Position numbers and translations under genes: made by a program
The notes under the pieces: model-generated
The model's database searches: none
Told to the model about the DNA's origin: nothing
The model's input: only the letters and a program-made list of their open reading frames with translations
In this document: positions 36,556 to 45,472 of the stretch, piece by piece
Position numbering within the stretch: position 1 is the first letter of the stretch
Layout of the letters: every line of letters starts with the position of its first letter
Source: Flavobacteriales bacterium
GTDB taxonomy: Bacteria > Bacteroidota > Bacteroidia > NS11-12g > UBA9320
Direction: 5' to 3'
Assembly (NCBI GenBank): GCA_020635395.1
Contig: JACJZV010000001.1
Location: 806,001-870,000 of the forward strand
Length of the DNA: 64,000 nt

Positions 36556-37798
36556 ATTGTTTTATTTTTCGATACAATGTTCGCTCAGAAATGCCCAAAT
36601 CTCGTGCGGCACGCTTTCGTTTGCCATTGTTTTTAAGCAGAGCTTTTTTTATCAATTCTTCTTCTTTTTGTTCAAGCGAAAGGTTTTCTTCCATATTTAC
36701 CGCATCATCGGGCTCAATTATAAAGTGATGGTGGTCGTTGTTCTGATCCTCCTCATCCATATTTCTGCTGATGGTAATTTCGGATGAATAATCGTTTGAA
36801 GGGCTACCAGCCTCGGCCAATACACGTTGAATAATGGCCTGATTGCCCTGAACAATTTCTTCTTTTGAGCCACTTTTTTTGAGTAGTTCAAGCACAATCT
36901 TTTTTAAATCCGACATTTCATTTTTCATGTCGAAAAGCACTTTATAAAAAATGTCTCTTTCAGAAAAATCATTTCCACTGCTATTGGAATGTGATGCAAT
37001 TGCAGGTAAACGGTTGTTGCCGTCTGGTAGGTATTGACTCAGAGTCATTGCGGAAATCAGCTTATTTTGCTCTAATACATAAAGCTGTTCGGCCAAATTT
37101 TTCAATTGCCGAATGTTTCCCGGCCAAGCATATTTCATCAATAAATTTTCTGCATCGGCATCCAATTCAATCTCTGGCGAATGATATTTTTCGGCCAGAT
37201 CGAACGAAAATTTCTTAAACAAAAGCAAAATGTCGGTCGGACGCTCACGCAATGCAGGCACTTTTATGGGCAGAGTAGAAAGGCGGTAGTATAAATCTTC
37301 TCTGAACTTCCCGTTTTGGGTTTCGACAAATAGGTCTTTGTTGGTGGCCGTAATTACACGTACATCGGTAGTTTGCACCTTTGAGGAACCTACTTTTATG
37401 TATTCTCCATTTTCTAATAGCCTCAATAATCTTGATTGCGTTTCGAGTGGCAATTCGCCTACTTCGTCCAAAAATATGGTTCCTCCGTTTACGGTTTCAA
37501 AATATCCTTTTCGGCTGTCTATGGCACCGGTAAAAGCACCTTTTTCGTGTCCAAAAAGCTCTGAATTTATTGTTCCTTCCGGTATAGCTCCACAGTTGAT
37601 GGCTATAAAAGGCCCATGCTTTCTGTTGCTAAGCTGATGAATAATTTTTGAAAAAGATTCTTTACCCACGCCGCTTTCACCTTGTATATAAACGGTGATG
37701 TCGGTGGGTGCCACTCGAACGGCTGTTTCCAAAGCATAATTTAGTCGTGGCGAGTTTCCTACAATGCCAAATCGTTGCTTAATTTGTTGCAAATCCAT
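36542..37798 (-). CDS. Sigma-54-dependent activator lacking a sensor domain
   Basis: A 418-residue AAA+ bacterial enhancer-binding protein. The ATPase domain starts almost at the N-terminus: Walker A GESGVGKES (about residues 40-48), the sigma-54 contact GAFTGAI (about 89-95), Walker B GGTIFLDEVGELP, and ALRERPTDILLLF. The C-terminus is a Fis-type HTH (NGKRKRAARDLGISERTLYRKIKQ). There is no receiver, PAS or GAF domain, so control must come through another protein or through expression. A linker of about 130 residues (250-380) precedes the HTH. It overlaps miaB by one base and lptE-like by 14 bp. Confidence 0.92.
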   Translation of the reverse strand: MDLQQIKQRFGIVGNSPRLNYALETAVRVAPTDITVYIQGESGVGKESFSKIIHQLSNRKHGPFIAINCGAIPEGTINSELFGHEKGAFTGAIDSRKGYFETVNGGTIFLDEVGELPLETQSRLLRLLENGEYIKVGSSKVQTTDVRVITATNKDLFVETQNGKFREDLYYRLSTLPIKVPALRERPTDILLLFKKFSFDLAEKYHSPEIELDADAENLLMKYAWPGNIRQLKNLAEQLYVLEQNKLISAMTLSQYLPDGNNRLPAIASHSNSSGNDFSERDIFYKVLFDMKNEMSDLKKIVLELLKKSGSKEEIVQGNQAIIQRVLAEAGSPSNDYSSEITISRNMDEEDQNNDHHHFIIEPDDAVNMEENLSLEQKEEELIKKALLKNNGKRKRAARDLGISERTLYRKIKQYELE

Positions 37799-39225
37799 TA
37801 TCGAACTACCTCCGTTTCTGCCAATTTTGGTTTTTCGGCATTTTCAAAAGAGGTCAAACCTACAGCCTTTCCAATAAGGCTGGTGGTGGTTGATTTCTCA
37901 ATCTGCACATCAACGTATTGACCTTTTTCGTAGTTTTCTTTTGGAAAGATTGTAACAATATGTTGGTCACATTTGCCCATCCAATCGTCTGCCGAGCGTT
38001 TTGATTCAGACTCAATCAAAACCGTCACAATTTTTCCAACTCGTTCTTTGTTTTTTCTTTTCGATACTTCGTTTTGCAAATCAATTATTTCCGTCAATCT
38101 TCGTTTTTTTGTTTCCAAAGGAACATCATCGGCATATTTCTTGGCGGCCAAAGTGCCAGGGCGTTCGCTGTAGTAATACATGTATGAAAAGTCGAAATCA
38201 GACCATTTCATTAAAGATAAGGTGTCGTTATGTTCCTCTTCCGTTTCGGTGCAAAAACCTGCAATGATATCGCAGCTAATACCACATTCCGGAATTATTT
38301 GTCGAATGCGTTCCACCTTTTCCATATACCACTCTCGGTCGTAGGTTCGGTTCATTTTTTCCAAAATTCTGCTGTTGCCAGACTGTGCAGGAAGGTGAAT
38401 GTATTTACAAATGTTTGGATATTTTGCCATGGTATAAAGCACGTCATCTGTAATATCCTTTGGGTGTGAGGTGGAGAAACGGACTCTGAGCTGTGGATTT
38501 ACTTTAGCTACCATTTCTAAAAGTTGAGCAAAGTTTACAGAGTTTTCTTTTTCCTCTTTAGTTAGTTTTTTGAAATCCTTTTTTGGGCCTCCGCCAAACC
38601 ATAAATAGCTGTCCACATTCTGTCCGAGCAGGGTAACCTCTCGGTAGCCGGCATTGAAAAGCTCTGTTGCCTCCCGAACGATGGTTTCCGGCTCTCGGCT
38701 TCGTTCTCGGCCTCGGGTAAAAGGCACCACACAAAAGCTGCACATATTGTCGCAGCCACGCATAATGCTGATATAAGCCGTTACCCCATTGCTATTCAGT
38801 CGGGTGGGGGTTATTTCGGCATACGTTTCTTCAAGAGAAAGAATAACATTGATGGCTTTGTCTCCGTCTTCCACTTCGGCCACAAGTTTTGGCAAATCTC
38901 GGTAGGCATCTGGGCCAACCACTATATCCACCAGTTTTTCTTGCTCCATCAGTTGGTCTTTTAGCCGCTCGGCCATGCACCCCAAAACACCTACAACCAA
39001 GTGGTTATTTCTTTTTTTGTTGTTTCTTAAATGATTGAGTCGGTGTCGTATTTTTTGTTCCGCATTATCTCTAATAGAACAGGTATTCAAGAATACCACA
39101 TCCGCATTTTCCTCATTATTAGTGGTTTCGTATCCGCTCTCTGCCATGATGGAGGCAACCACTTCGCTGTCCGAAAAATTCATCGCACAGCCGTAACTCT
39201 CTATGTAAATTTGTTTTTTTACCAC
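37798..39225 (-). CDS. miaB: tRNA-2-methylthio-N6-dimethylallyladenosine synthase MiaB
   Basis: A 475-residue radical-SAM methylthiotransferase that modifies A37 of tRNAs reading UNN codons. It shows the three N-terminal cluster cysteines (ESYGCAMNFSDSE, FLNTCSIRDNA, GVLGCMAER), the radical-SAM triad in MRGCDNMCSFCVVPFTRGRERSR (residues about 153-175, CxxxCxxC) and a C-terminal TRAM domain (about 395-460). Length is typical. It is the first gene of the operon miaB / activator / lptE-like / 35106-36044 / secG and is preceded by a -7 box at 39242-39249. Confidence 0.96.
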   Translation of the reverse strand: MVKKQIYIESYGCAMNFSDSEVVASIMAESGYETTNNEENADVVFLNTCSIRDNAEQKIRHRLNHLRNNKKRNNHLVVGVLGCMAERLKDQLMEQEKLVDIVVGPDAYRDLPKLVAEVEDGDKAINVILSLEETYAEITPTRLNSNGVTAYISIMRGCDNMCSFCVVPFTRGRERSREPETIVREATELFNAGYREVTLLGQNVDSYLWFGGGPKKDFKKLTKEEKENSVNFAQLLEMVAKVNPQLRVRFSTSHPKDITDDVLYTMAKYPNICKYIHLPAQSGNSRILEKMNRTYDREWYMEKVERIRQIIPECGISCDIIAGFCTETEEEHNDTLSLMKWSDFDFSYMYYYSERPGTLAAKKYADDVPLETKKRRLTEIIDLQNEVSKRKNKERVGKIVTVLIESESKRSADDWMGKCDQHIVTIFPKENYEKGQYVDVQIEKSTTTSLIGKAVGLTSFENAEKPKLAETEVVR

Positions 39226-39241
39226 TTCTAAAAATGTGTTG

Positions 39242-39273
39242 CAAAGGTAAATATGTGAGTGACATTTTGGCAG
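39242..39273 (-). promoter_or_regulatory. miaB promoter: TACCTTTG with an upstream dyad
   Basis: On the minus strand TACCTTTG (39249-39242) is an exact TAnnTTTG -7 box about 17 bp before the miaB ATG. The dyad CTGCCAAAATGTC (39273-39261) is centred near -32, where the -33 element would sit. The same dyad pattern occurs before groES. Confidence 0.5.
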
Positions 39274-39388
39274 TAGTATTCAATTTTTTGGATAAATAAT
39301 TTAAGATTTACGTCAGAAAATAGAGGGGTGTGGTATAGTGAAAACAATTTGGTAATATTGCATCACTTAATAAAATAAAGTTTTAAGA

Positions 39389-40177
39389 ATGAAAGTAATT
39401 AAAAAATTGGCAATTGCCGGAGTGGTGTGCAGCACATTGTTTTTCGGCTCATGTAAAGATGATTCGGTTGACCCAACTCCAACAAAAACCTGTAGAGTTT
39501 CTGAAACTATGGATGATGATGGTTCTAAAACCACCTATACTTGGGATGGCAGTAATTTGGTGGAATTGAGCAACACAGATTCGTTTGGCTCTTTTAAATA
39601 CGTTTATACATACGAAAGCGGTAAACTTGCTCAAATATCAAGCAGCTCTGACGGTTCAGTGGGAGATGTTTACAAATTGGTGTACACTGGTAGCCAAGTT
39701 ACGCGAGTAGATGTTTATGATGGAGCCGATGTTTGGGAATATTACAACATTAGCTACAATACGGATGGAACAATTAAAATGGTTGACAACTTTGTGGTAG
39801 AAGACCCTTCTGATGTTTTGTATTCAAGTTATGAATACACTTATACTTCAGGTAAATTGACAAAAGTATATATGATTCAGGATGCTGATGATGATGGCGT
39901 TTTAGATAAAGATGTGGATGACGTATCAACAATTACGGTTAGTGCAACTGACGGCAAAACAAATCCACTATATGGATTGCCAACTATTTATACTGATTTT
40001 TCCGACATTTTTTCTCTTTTGAAAGATAATATGAACGGTGGTATAATCGAATTTGGTGGTATTCCAATTGGTGTTAGTGCTACTTACGAATACAACTCAG
40101 ATAATTTGCCAACGAAAAGAACGGCAACTGTTTTTGGTGAAACTACAGTTACCAGCTTTTCTTACAAATGTGAATAA
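39389..40177 (+). CDS. Lipoprotein with YD-like beta repeats
   Basis: A 262-residue lipoprotein (lipobox FFGSC, Cys22). The mature protein has repeated strands of the kind TYTWDGSNLVEL, YVYTYESGKLAQI, YKLVYTGSQVTRV, YNISYNTDGTIKMV, YEYTYTSGKLTKVY and YEYNSDNLPTK, typical of Bacteroidota surface lipoproteins with YD/RHS-like beta units. No catalytic motif. It is a single gene with its own terminator. Confidence 0.8.
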   Translation: MKVIKKLAIAGVVCSTLFFGSCKDDSVDPTPTKTCRVSETMDDDGSKTTYTWDGSNLVELSNTDSFGSFKYVYTYESGKLAQISSSSDGSVGDVYKLVYTGSQVTRVDVYDGADVWEYYNISYNTDGTIKMVDNFVVEDPSDVLYSSYEYTYTSGKLTKVYMIQDADDDGVLDKDVDDVSTITVSATDGKTNPLYGLPTIYTDFSDIFSLLKDNMNGGIIEFGGIPIGVSATYEYNSDNLPTKRTATVFGETTVTSFSYKCE

Positions 40178-40200
40178 TTTAGAAATTCATAAATGATATA

Positions 40201-40229
40201 AGCCCCCGCCGCAGGCGGGGGCTTTTTTG
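40201..40229 (+). terminator. Terminator after the YD-repeat lipoprotein gene
   Basis: Perfect 10-bp GC stem AGCCCCCGCC / GGCGGGGGCT (40201-40210 with 40214-40223), loop GCA, followed by a T run. Confidence 0.92.
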
Positions 40230-40245
40230 TATAATAAAGGGTGTC

Positions 40246-41166
40246 ATGAAGTTTAAAATAGATTTTAGTCCGCCAATCCAGCCAATTATTAATTACAAAA
40301 TACCAATTATGGCGATTGGTTCTTGTTTTAGCGAAAACATGGCCAAAAACCTCGCGAACCATTGTTTTAAAGTATGCAATAACCCAAACGGAATAGTTTA
40401 TAATCCAATATCTATTGCCGCATCTCTACAAAGAGCCTTGCAAATGACACCTTATTCTGAAAATGATTTAGTTTTTCTCAATGATGTTTGGTATTCGTGG
40501 CATCATCATGGCTGCCATAGCCATACCGACAGGCAAATGCTAATCAATAAGATTAATAAAAATCAGTCAGAAATGATTGACATAATAAGTAAACCAAAGG
40601 TAAATATAATAGTCACGTTGGGGTCGGCATGGGTATATGAAAAGTATGGTGAGGTGGTTGCAAATTGCCACAAATTTCCGGCAAATCATTTTCAAAAAAG
40701 AATGCTACAAGTGGATGAAATTGTTGGGGCATTTTCTCAGGTAATTAATCGGTCGATGAACGCCCAATATCTTTTTACAGTTAGCCCGGTAAGATATGTG
40801 CGTGATGGATTGCATGAAAATAATCTGAGCAAGTCGGTTTTGCATTTGGCTGTGCAGCAATTAGTTTCTCAATATGACAACTGCTTTTATTTTCCGTCGT
40901 ACGAAATAGTGATGGATGAATTACGTGACTACCGATTTTTTGAAAAAGACTTTGTACACCCAAACAATTTGGCCATTGAGTATGTATGGGAGAGGTTTTG
41001 TGAGAACGTTTTAGATGAAGAAACCAAAGAAATGGTGCATTTATGGAAACCAATTTTGGTAATGAAAAATCATGTATTGCTAAATCAAAACACCGCAGAA
41101 AGCAAAAAATTTCTAAACCAATTAGAGCAACGAGAGAAAGAATTTAACAAGAAATTTTTTGCATAA
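40246..41166 (+). CDS. GSCFA family protein (SGNH-hydrolase-like)
   Basis: A 306-residue cytosolic protein with the name-giving motif IGSCFSENMAKNL (about residues 24-36), followed by NPNGIVYNPISIAASLQRAL. A late DFVHPNNLAIEYVW segment supplies a possible catalytic Asp-x-x-His. This architecture resembles SGNH/GDSL hydrolases, with the Ser of GSCFS as nucleophile. The physiological substrate of GSCFA proteins is unknown. It stands alone between two terminators. Confidence 0.88.
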   Translation: MKFKIDFSPPIQPIINYKIPIMAIGSCFSENMAKNLANHCFKVCNNPNGIVYNPISIAASLQRALQMTPYSENDLVFLNDVWYSWHHHGCHSHTDRQMLINKINKNQSEMIDIISKPKVNIIVTLGSAWVYEKYGEVVANCHKFPANHFQKRMLQVDEIVGAFSQVINRSMNAQYLFTVSPVRYVRDGLHENNLSKSVLHLAVQQLVSQYDNCFYFPSYEIVMDELRDYRFFEKDFVHPNNLAIEYVWERFCENVLDEETKEMVHLWKPILVMKNHVLLNQNTAESKKFLNQLEQREKEFNKKFFA

Positions 41167-41197
41167 AAAAAGCCCGGAGAAGCTTCCTCCCCCGAGC
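41165..41197 (-). terminator. Terminator of the Reeler/PKD gene
   Basis: On the minus strand an 11-bp stem with three G-U pairs (41197-41187 with 41182-41172), loop GAAG, is followed by a run of seven T. It lies 22 bp past the stop of 41219-43768 and is almost adjacent to the convergent GSCFA stop. Confidence 0.7.
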
Positions 41198-41218
41198 ACG
41201 TTAATATTTCACCTTTGA

Positions 41219-43768
41219 TTAATTCTTTATCAAAAGCTGGCGACTATTTATTTCGCCGTTTTGAATTTCTATAACATACAAACTTCCTGCAAAAGTGGTT
41301 AAATCAATCGAAAAATCCAACGTTTCAAATAAAGAACTATAAACCACGTTGCCAGAAAGTGTATAAATTTTTACATGCGATTGAGTTTCCGATGCATTTT
41401 TCAGATGAACATTGACCGTTTGAAAGGCCGGATTTGGGAAGATAGCAACATTGTCGTTCTGCAAAATTTCTATACCGGAAAAATCAGGAATTACAACGTC
41501 TTCTGAATGTAAATTCACACAATCATTATTGTCGGTTACCTCCAATTTTACATTTTTAGTTGAGTTGCTACTTGTTCCAAAATTGTGATCGGGCTGTTGC
41601 AAAACGCTTGTAAATCCATCGCCAAAATCCCAATTATAGCTTTTATAAAAGGCATTGTCCGGAATAAAGGTGTACAACTTATGCACTCTGGAATAGGTAA
41701 ATGTGGCAGTGGGAGTGGCAGCAACCAATAAGTGAACTAAATCAGAAGTGGCCGAGCATTGCCCGTTCTCAACCTCAACAAAGGCAGAATCTCCGTTGGC
41801 AAAGGTGCTTTCGAAATAGAAACTGTCGGACTGTGTAGAGCGAAGATTTCCATTTACAAAAAACCGGTATGTTTCATTTCCACTTGAGGCAGTAAATATA
41901 ATGGTGTCTCCTTCGCAAAAAATATTTCCGGTTTTTTGGGTTTTTAAAATAGGGGTAGAGATGTTGTCAACCCTAACTTTAAAACTCAATTTTTTTGGCG
42001 GACAGCCTAAAAGAGTGGAGTCTGTAACATAAAGTATATGAGTAGCCGTTTGCCCTGGACTAAACTGGAAGGCTGTATCCTTGAAATGATTTCCTCCTTC
42101 AAAATTTAGCGAATACTCTTCGTTGGCCAATCCGTGAACAACTACATTCACATCTTCACCGCTACAAATTGCAGTATCGGACACTACCTGAGCATTAATT
42201 GGACTGCATTTTCCGGTTCTGCAGACCTGCGTGCTGGCTTCCGAAAAATTGCATGGTACTCCTAAAATGGCACGTACCATAAGTTGATAATCTGTCTCAG
42301 GGTCTAATCCGCTCATGCTGTGGGTTAAACCCATAGTTCCTGAGCTTGGAGCTTTCCAAGATTTGCCGCTGTCTAAGCTTATTTGAACGCCGTTGTGTGT
42401 TGCTACCGTCCAGCCAAAATCAAGGCTAAAAGGCTGTGTGTTTTTGCATGAAATCACGGGGCCATCTTCTGCTTTTACCGTTTTTAGCTCAACCGAGTCG
42501 CTAAAGGCTGATAAACAGTGGTTGGAGGTCCAAGCACGTACTCGATAGCTCGAACCCGAATCGACAGTAAGTGTATGCGTGTTGGTGGTGGATGAGGCTA
42601 TTTGTGCAAATTTGTTATACCAATAAAAGCTGTCATAACCTGTAGTAGAAGTCAAAGTCAATGTGCCATTTCTGCAAATAGAATCGGCAACAGACGGGGT
42701 TATGGTGGGTGTGGGAACAGTATAATGAGATACGGTAACCACATTGCTTATTTTTGAGCAACTTCCATCGTCAACTACTACATAGTAGTCGCCTGCTTTT
42801 TTTGCAAAAATTTTATTTCCTGTTGCTCCGTTCGACCAATTATAGGAGTAGCCCGAAAATAAACTGGCGGTCAATTCAACCGAATCTCCTGGGCAAATAG
42901 TTTGAGTATTTCCACCTGCTATAAAGGCCGTTAAAGGTTTTTTTACATCTACAATTACAGTATCCTTATTGCTTATGCCTTTGGCGTTGGTAACTTGAAG
43001 TGTTACATATTTTTTTCCTGCTGAAGTAAAAGAAACAGAGGGATTTTGGGCAGATGAAACCGAGGGAGAGCCGCCAGGAAATACCCAGCTATAGCTTGTA
43101 GGGGAGTTGGTGCCGCTGCCCGTAAAATTTACCGTTTCTCCAGAACAAGGGTTTGAATTAGAGGCAGTGGCCGTTGCCACAGGTAGAAGGGAAGATGGGT
43201 TTATAACAATTTTTCTAAAATAAACTTGGTCTCCCGAGTTTTGACCATTTCCATTGGCCGACATGGTAACAACATAAAACCAGATATCACCCACGTTGGT
43301 GCTTGGAGCTTTCCACTGAAATGCCCATTCTGCCGTATTAGTAGAAGTTGCTGATGAACCTGTGGATGTTTGTTCAACATATTGTCTTGATTTTCCGCCA
43401 ATAGTAGTTGTTCTTTTCTGCAATCGGTTGCTGGTTATGGTAAAACTACCCGCCATTGTGGATGAATCGCTTGAATATAAGGCGGTTGCATTTATCCCAA
43501 ACTTGCTAATGCTTGATTGTGTGAAAGTTATTTTAACATTATACGTCGAATCGGGTATATAGCCTCCACCAGAAAAGTTGCCCGATATTTGAATGTTGTT
43601 TGGCGAGCCGCTACCACCATTTAACGCCGTGCCTGTATGACATTGGGTGCAGTTTCCCGCCCCCGGGTCGTTCGCAAGTTTTCCACCGGGGCCACTTTGG
43701 TTTGTAAAAGCATGGAAAGCAATGGTTACGAGTGCCAACGTAAATAAAAGAGTAACAGATTTTTTCAT
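41219..43768 (-). CDS. Secreted Reeler-like/PKD protein with one CxxCH motif and T9SS type A tail
   Basis: An 849-residue exported protein. After the signal peptide (about 1-20) comes a region with SGPGGKLANDPGAGNCTQCHTG, containing one heme-type CxxCH (CTQCH, about residue 40). It leads into a Reeler-like (choice-of-anchor V) domain to about residue 190. Then follow PKD-type and Ig-like repeats (PTSYSWVFPGGSP, KSYNWDFGDGFTS) and a C-terminal type A sorting domain (IFPNPAFQTVNVHL, then HVKIYTLSGNVVYS). It should be surface-bound through type IX secretion. Whether heme is really attached is unknown. Confidence 0.88.
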   Translation of the reverse strand: MKKSVTLLFTLALVTIAFHAFTNQSGPGGKLANDPGAGNCTQCHTGTALNGGSGSPNNIQISGNFSGGGYIPDSTYNVKITFTQSSISKFGINATALYSSDSSTMAGSFTITSNRLQKRTTTIGGKSRQYVEQTSTGSSATSTNTAEWAFQWKAPSTNVGDIWFYVVTMSANGNGQNSGDQVYFRKIVINPSSLLPVATATASNSNPCSGETVNFTGSGTNSPTSYSWVFPGGSPSVSSAQNPSVSFTSAGKKYVTLQVTNAKGISNKDTVIVDVKKPLTAFIAGGNTQTICPGDSVELTASLFSGYSYNWSNGATGNKIFAKKAGDYYVVVDDGSCSKISNVVTVSHYTVPTPTITPSVADSICRNGTLTLTSTTGYDSFYWYNKFAQIASSTTNTHTLTVDSGSSYRVRAWTSNHCLSAFSDSVELKTVKAEDGPVISCKNTQPFSLDFGWTVATHNGVQISLDSGKSWKAPSSGTMGLTHSMSGLDPETDYQLMVRAILGVPCNFSEASTQVCRTGKCSPINAQVVSDTAICSGEDVNVVVHGLANEEYSLNFEGGNHFKDTAFQFSPGQTATHILYVTDSTLLGCPPKKLSFKVRVDNISTPILKTQKTGNIFCEGDTIIFTASSGNETYRFFVNGNLRSTQSDSFYFESTFANGDSAFVEVENGQCSATSDLVHLLVAATPTATFTYSRVHKLYTFIPDNAFYKSYNWDFGDGFTSVLQQPDHNFGTSSNSTKNVKLEVTDNNDCVNLHSEDVVIPDFSGIEILQNDNVAIFPNPAFQTVNVHLKNASETQSHVKIYTLSGNVVYSSLFETLDFSIDLTTFAGSLYVIEIQNGEINSRQLLIKN

Positions 43769-43872
43769 CCAATAAATGTTTTTTACAATGGTTGCAAAAA
43801 TATTTCAAAAGCCCTCTCAATAAATATGTGTGGGAAATATGCTGATAGAAATGACATTGAACAAACGTTCAT

Positions 43873-45402
43873 TTACCGGATGGCGTTTTTCATAATTTCG
43901 GTTGTTAGTGCCGATTTGGCTTGTTGCTCAGTTTCTATTTTGATAAAACTACCGCGGCCATTTTCCGAGAGTTGTTGCATGAAATTTAATGCAGACTGAC
44001 TGTTCCCAAACCCCAAAGTGGTTGTGTAAATGCCTTTGTTCGAGTTGCTTTTAGCGTCTTTTAGTAAGTTCTTAGGATTGTTGTATGGTGAATTGAAAAC
44101 GCCATCACTTGCAAGAATAACTTGATTATTTCCACCTTCAATAAAATTTTTGCGAGCAATGCTATATGCCATTTCCAGACCTTCATCGCCATAGGACATG
44201 CCTTTGGGAAACAAGTTGTCTATAACACTATTTATTTTATCCTTTTGATTTCCGGAGGTCGATTCCATTCGTATTTCTGCGGTTCTTGAATAAACCACGA
44301 TGGTTACCAAATCCTGCTCTCTTAAGATACTTACCAAATTTTTCATGGAGGTTTTTAGCATGTCTATCTTGCCATGGCTTGCCATGCTCGATGATTCATC
44401 TATCAAAAATACGATATTGTTGCTGGCATATTTGGCTTTGTTCAGTGTGCCGTCAGAGGCAAAGTCGCCGGATGTTGACGTATCTTTTTTGGTCGTTTCG
44501 GGTACAATTTCAATTTTTGCCGGTGGTTGTAGAGAGTCTTCATTAATCACCGTAACGTCCTGTTCAATAATCTTTTTACCCTTAAAACGTTCGTTCATTA
44601 TTTGTCTCAATTTTTCTATGTCCTCCCACTCCGATGCATCCGCTTTCCCAATTTCTTTTACCTCTGTGGTACTGTCGCTTTCCACGATTTCTTCATCTTC
44701 TATTACACCTGCATTGGGGTCTTTTTGTAATTCATAAATCAGGGTTCCTGTATTTTTATTAATGTAGCTTTCGGTTTTTAAACTTAAATAACCGCTTTTT
44801 GAAATTTCAATAAAATACAATCCAATATGTATATCGCTGATGGTTGTGGTGTTTGATTTTGTGTGTTCTATCAAATAATTTTTTTTCGATCCGGCAAGCA
44901 TAATGTCCACATTGTTCAGCACGTTGCCAGATTCTTTATCTTTTACAATAATGTTGGTTACTCCGTTTAGAGCTTCCACTTTATTTTTTTGGCTCATAAC
45001 CGGGCAAGCCATCTGTGCTTCTGGATGAAAAGATTGGATTCTTCCCGACATTTTTAAATAAATAGGCTCACTATGCCCGCTCAAATAAAGGGGTTGACTC
45101 ACAGAAAAGCTGCCTTTAGCCTCTGTATAAAAAACAGCTTCTATGGTTACGGTTTGGCCGGGGGCAATGTATTGGAGGGGTAAATCGATGTACAAATTTC
45201 GCTGATAGGTAATGGGCAAAAAGGCTACCCTTTGGCTCGTATTGTTGGTAAATGTGTAGCTGGCCGTTGGATTGTTCCACATTTTTACTTTGCCAAAATC
45301 AAAATTATCGGGCAAAATATTTTGAGCTCCGGCCATCACCGATAGACAAATGGCAAATAGAAAAATCAACGTTTTTTTTAAAGACACTTTTTTTAAAGAC
45401 AT
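43873..45402 (-). CDS. Exported von Willebrand A-domain protein
   Basis: From ATG 45402 the protein has 509 residues and starts with a clear signal peptide (MSLKKVSLKKTLIFLFAICL...GAQ). An ATG 33 bp upstream is in frame but would mask it. The order is: a DUF1573-like beta domain (FDFGKVKMWNNPTASYTFTN), a carboxypeptidase-regulatory-like domain (VTNIIVKDKESGNVLNNVDIML), an acidic linker, and a VWA domain with the metal-site motif FLIDESSSM (about residue 330) and GNNQVILASDGVFN. VWA domains bind ligands through a divalent cation. It is a likely envelope adhesion or assembly factor. Confidence 0.87.
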   Translation of the reverse strand: MSLKKVSLKKTLIFLFAICLSVMAGAQNILPDNFDFGKVKMWNNPTASYTFTNNTSQRVAFLPITYQRNLYIDLPLQYIAPGQTVTIEAVFYTEAKGSFSVSQPLYLSGHSEPIYLKMSGRIQSFHPEAQMACPVMSQKNKVEALNGVTNIIVKDKESGNVLNNVDIMLAGSKKNYLIEHTKSNTTTISDIHIGLYFIEISKSGYLSLKTESYINKNTGTLIYELQKDPNAGVIEDEEIVESDSTTEVKEIGKADASEWEDIEKLRQIMNERFKGKKIIEQDVTVINEDSLQPPAKIEIVPETTKKDTSTSGDFASDGTLNKAKYASNNIVFLIDESSSMASHGKIDMLKTSMKNLVSILREQDLVTIVVYSRTAEIRMESTSGNQKDKINSVIDNLFPKGMSYGDEGLEMAYSIARKNFIEGGNNQVILASDGVFNSPYNNPKNLLKDAKSNSNKGIYTTTLGFGNSQSALNFMQQLSENGRGSFIKIETEQQAKSALTTEIMKNAIR

Positions 45403-45472
45403 AACGTTTTCTGCATTAAACGTAAATTTGAGCAAGTTTCTGATTTAATTATTCAAAAACCAATCCAAAAAT

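Noticed and set aside
44300..44737. 145-codon plus-strand frame
   Set aside because: Antisense to the VWA protein, within its linker and metal-site region; no independent evidence for coding.
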